From NCBI GenBank assembly GCA_001604585.1, contig LVBW01000037.1, positions 514 to 64,513 of the forward strand: DNA of 64,000 nt, read 5' to 3'. Position 1 is the first letter of the stretch; each line of letters begins with the position of its first letter. This document shows, piece after piece, positions 61,791 through 64,000 of the stretch. The notes under the pieces were generated by a model. The model saw only the letters and a program-made list of their open reading frames with translations, was not told the DNA's origin and made no database searches. This DNA comes from Puniceicoccales bacterium Verruco_02. Lineage in GTDB: Bacteria; Verrucomicrobiota; Verrucomicrobiia; Opitutales; Oceanipulchritudinaceae. A program made the translations under genes and the position numbers.

Positions 61791-62884
61791 GCGCGGGTAT
61801 TTCACTGCGACTTGTGGGCCTAAGTCACCGCAGCGCTCCCAAGGGCCTGCGAGAGTGCATGACTCTGGACGCGGAGCGTCGTACGCGCTTGGAGACTGCA
61901 CTCGACGCCCTGTCGGGCTTGGAGGGTCACCTCTTGCTCTGCACCTGCAATCGGGTGGAACTCTATGCCTCCGGCTCTGCGGAGGAACCTCTGCGGCAGG
62001 CACGCGAGTACTTCTGCAAGGCTACGGGCCTAGGAATCGCTGGGGCGGAACGCTACGGCTACGAGAAGGCTGGCTGCGACGCAGTGCGGCACCTGATGGA
62101 GGTCTGTGCCGGTTTGGACAGCGAGATGACAGGCGAGACGGAGATACTCGGGCAGGTGAAGCAGGCCTACTCGAGCGCGGCGCAGGCAGGGCGGCTCGGT
62201 CCGCTCATGCACAGGCTCTTTCAGAAGAGCTTTCAGGCCGCCAAGCTCGCGCGCGAACTTAGCGGCATAGGTGCGGGGCAGGTGAGCATAGGTGCCGTGG
62301 CTGTGGAGCTTGCAAGGCGCATTCATGGGGATCTCTCCCATAGCCGCATAATGGTTGTCGGGACCGGGCAGGTTGGGGCGGACGTGGCGCAGGCCATGCG
62401 CCTTCGCGGTGCTGGCGACATACGTCTTACAGGGCGCAGCGAGGACAAACTTTGCTGTGTGGCGGGCATTGCCGGAGCGCGAAGCATTCCATTTTCCGTG
62501 TGGAAGAGCCATGTGGCGGAATGCGATATAGTGATTTTCTGCACCTCTGCGCCCGGCAGCATCATCTGCCGGGACGAGATACGCGCCGCCATGCATGGCA
62601 GGGCTGGCAGGCCGCTCTTTCTCATGGATCTTGCCATGCCCCCGGACGTGGAGCCAGAGGCGGGGGATCTGGACGATGTGTTCCTACACAGCTTTTCGGA
62701 CCTCGCGGCAATGGCCAACGAGAACATGCGTGGCCGCCTTGCAGAGCTGGAGCGTTGCCGAGCCGAACTGGAGGAAAGGGCACTGCGCCTGTGGAAGGAT
62801 ATTTTAAGCCGCCACGATGGGGCCGCTTGCGAGGGGCAGGAACTTTCTCAACACGAGGACAGCAGGGCAAGGCAGGAGAGTTGA
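61787..62884 (+). CDS. hemA: Glutamyl-tRNA reductase (GTG start)
   Basis: LVGLSHRSAPKGLRE, LLLCTCNRVELYA, CAGLDSEMTGETEILGQVKQAY, SIGAVAVELARRI, VVGTGQVGADVAQAMRLRG; stop/start overlap with ccsA. Confidence 0.94.
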   Translation: MSAGISLRLVGLSHRSAPKGLRECMTLDAERRTRLETALDALSGLEGHLLLCTCNRVELYASGSAEEPLRQAREYFCKATGLGIAGAERYGYEKAGCDAVRHLMEVCAGLDSEMTGETEILGQVKQAYSSAAQAGRLGPLMHRLFQKSFQAAKLARELSGIGAGQVSIGAVAVELARRIHGDLSHSRIMVVGTGQVGADVAQAMRLRGAGDIRLTGRSEDKLCCVAGIAGARSIPFSVWKSHVAECDIVIFCTSAPGSIICRDEIRAAMHGRAGRPLFLMDLAMPPDVEPEAGDLDDVFLHSFSDLAAMANENMRGRLAELERCRAELEERALRLWKDILSRHDGAACEGQELSQHEDSRARQES

Positions 62885-62890
62885 GTGCCG

Positions 62891-63922
62891 CTACATGCTG
62901 CCGCCGCCTTTTTCGCAGGCTTCGAGCAGGCGCTGGATTTCTAGGCCGCGGGCAAAATCCGGCTCTCCGCCCCGGCCTTCCAGCACGGCGCTGACGAAGG
63001 CGCGGTACAGTGAGTCTCGCTCGGGCAATTCCACGCTTTCCCACGCGCCCTGTCCGCCGTCAGGGCCGATGCGGGCCACTTTCATGCGGTCCCAGCCCTC
63101 GTCTAGGTCTATGTCGATCGAGCCTTTCTCCGCGTATATGCAGAGCGACACTTTGTTGGGCCGTCCGCAGGCTAGGCGGGTCAGGGATATGCTGCACAGG
63201 GCACCGCTTTGCAGCTCCATGTCGATTAGGGCGGAGTCGTTCACGTCCATGAGGTATTCGCCGATGCGTCCGCCGGGAGCCTTGTCAAAAGTCTTCATAC
63301 GGCAGCGTATATTCTTCACTGGGCCTAGGGGCAGGGTGGCAAAGTCTAGGATATGAACGCCGATGTCGCCCAGCGCGCCCTTGCTGCCGTGGGCCGAAGA
63401 AAGGCGCCAGAGCCACTTGCGTTCGCTTCGCCAGTCCCCCTGATCGCTTGCCAGCAGCCAGTTCTGGAGGTAGCGGGCCTCTGCGTGAAACACGCGTCCA
63501 AGCTCTCCCCGGCGCAGCATGTCCGCCGCCGCGTGCAGGGCGGCGCTCTTGCGGTAGGAAAGGTTCACCATGTTCACCTTGCCAGATTTTGCCGCCGCAT
63601 CTGCCATGAGCCGGGCCTCTTCCACACTGAAGGCGAGCGGCTTTTCGCATAGAACGTGCAGCCCTGCCTCCAGCACTTTCAGGACTTGGGGACAGTGCGT
63701 ATGGTCCGGCGTTACAATGGCCACTGCATCCAGCCCGCCATCGGCCAGCATGGCGTCCAGATCCGCGTAATACCGAGCTATGCCGTGCTCCGATGCAAAG
63801 GCGGCTGCCTTTTCAAGGCTTGTTCCGCAGACGGCGACGATACAAGCGCGCTCATCCTTGGCGAATTCTGCCGCATGTACGCCAGCCCACCAGCCAGTCC
63901 CGACAATGGCTATTCGTATCAT
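62891..63922 (-). CDS. Gfo/Idh/MocA family oxidoreductase
   Basis: IRIAIVGTGWWAGVHAAEFAKDERACIVAVCGTSLEKAAAFASEHGI, VAIVTPDHTHCPQVLKVLEAGLHVLCEKPLAFSVEEARLMADAA. Confidence 0.94.
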   Translation of the reverse strand: MIRIAIVGTGWWAGVHAAEFAKDERACIVAVCGTSLEKAAAFASEHGIARYYADLDAMLADGGLDAVAIVTPDHTHCPQVLKVLEAGLHVLCEKPLAFSVEEARLMADAAAKSGKVNMVNLSYRKSAALHAAADMLRRGELGRVFHAEARYLQNWLLASDQGDWRSERKWLWRLSSAHGSKGALGDIGVHILDFATLPLGPVKNIRCRMKTFDKAPGGRIGEYLMDVNDSALIDMELQSGALCSISLTRLACGRPNKVSLCIYAEKGSIDIDLDEGWDRMKVARIGPDGGQGAWESVELPERDSLYRAFVSAVLEGRGGEPDFARGLEIQRLLEACEKGGGSM

Positions 63923-64000
63923 GCCAGCGAGTATGGGTGCTGCGCTTGCAATTCGCAACAGTGTGGTTGTTTTTGCTTGTGGCGGGATTATTTCTTTGGC

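Overview
The window is a gene-dense, GC-rich bacterial chromosomal segment of mostly housekeeping genes. A PVC/Verrucomicrobiota-like origin is only a guess. I found no transposases, prophage genes, CRISPR arrays, rRNAs or tRNAs. Recognisable genes include dnaJ (partial), a SpoU methyltransferase, floA, gltB/gltD, hemN, proA, long-form ispG, an odhB-like E2 and lpd, elbB, lptC-like/lptA/lptB, thiL/tsaE, a cinA-like gene, a short uvrC, mnmE/mnmG, phoB/phoR-like genes, pfp, holB, a chemoreceptor, trpE, a primary-type sigma factor, an RND efflux pair, GH113/GH27/sialate-esterase genes and ccsA(hemX)/hemA. The observations most worth following are: (1) two perfect 16-bp parS-like palindromes (TGTTCCACGTGGAACA) 48 bp apart, inside a ~36-aa insertion in MnmG, with a third imperfect copy in an AT-rich, DnaA-box-containing spacer before mnmE (candidate oriC/centromere region); (2) a divergent flagellin-like protein with two tandem internal domains, preceded by a near-consensus sigma-28 promoter and followed by a translationally coupled FliS-like gene, with no other flagellar structural genes present; (3) a three-gene DUF2589 operon of unknown function with palindromic/repeat regulatory motifs and an intra-operon hairpin; (4) a UvrC homologue apparently lacking the Fe-S cysteine motif and about 120 aa of the central region; (5) a structured RNA candidate downstream of dnaJ.
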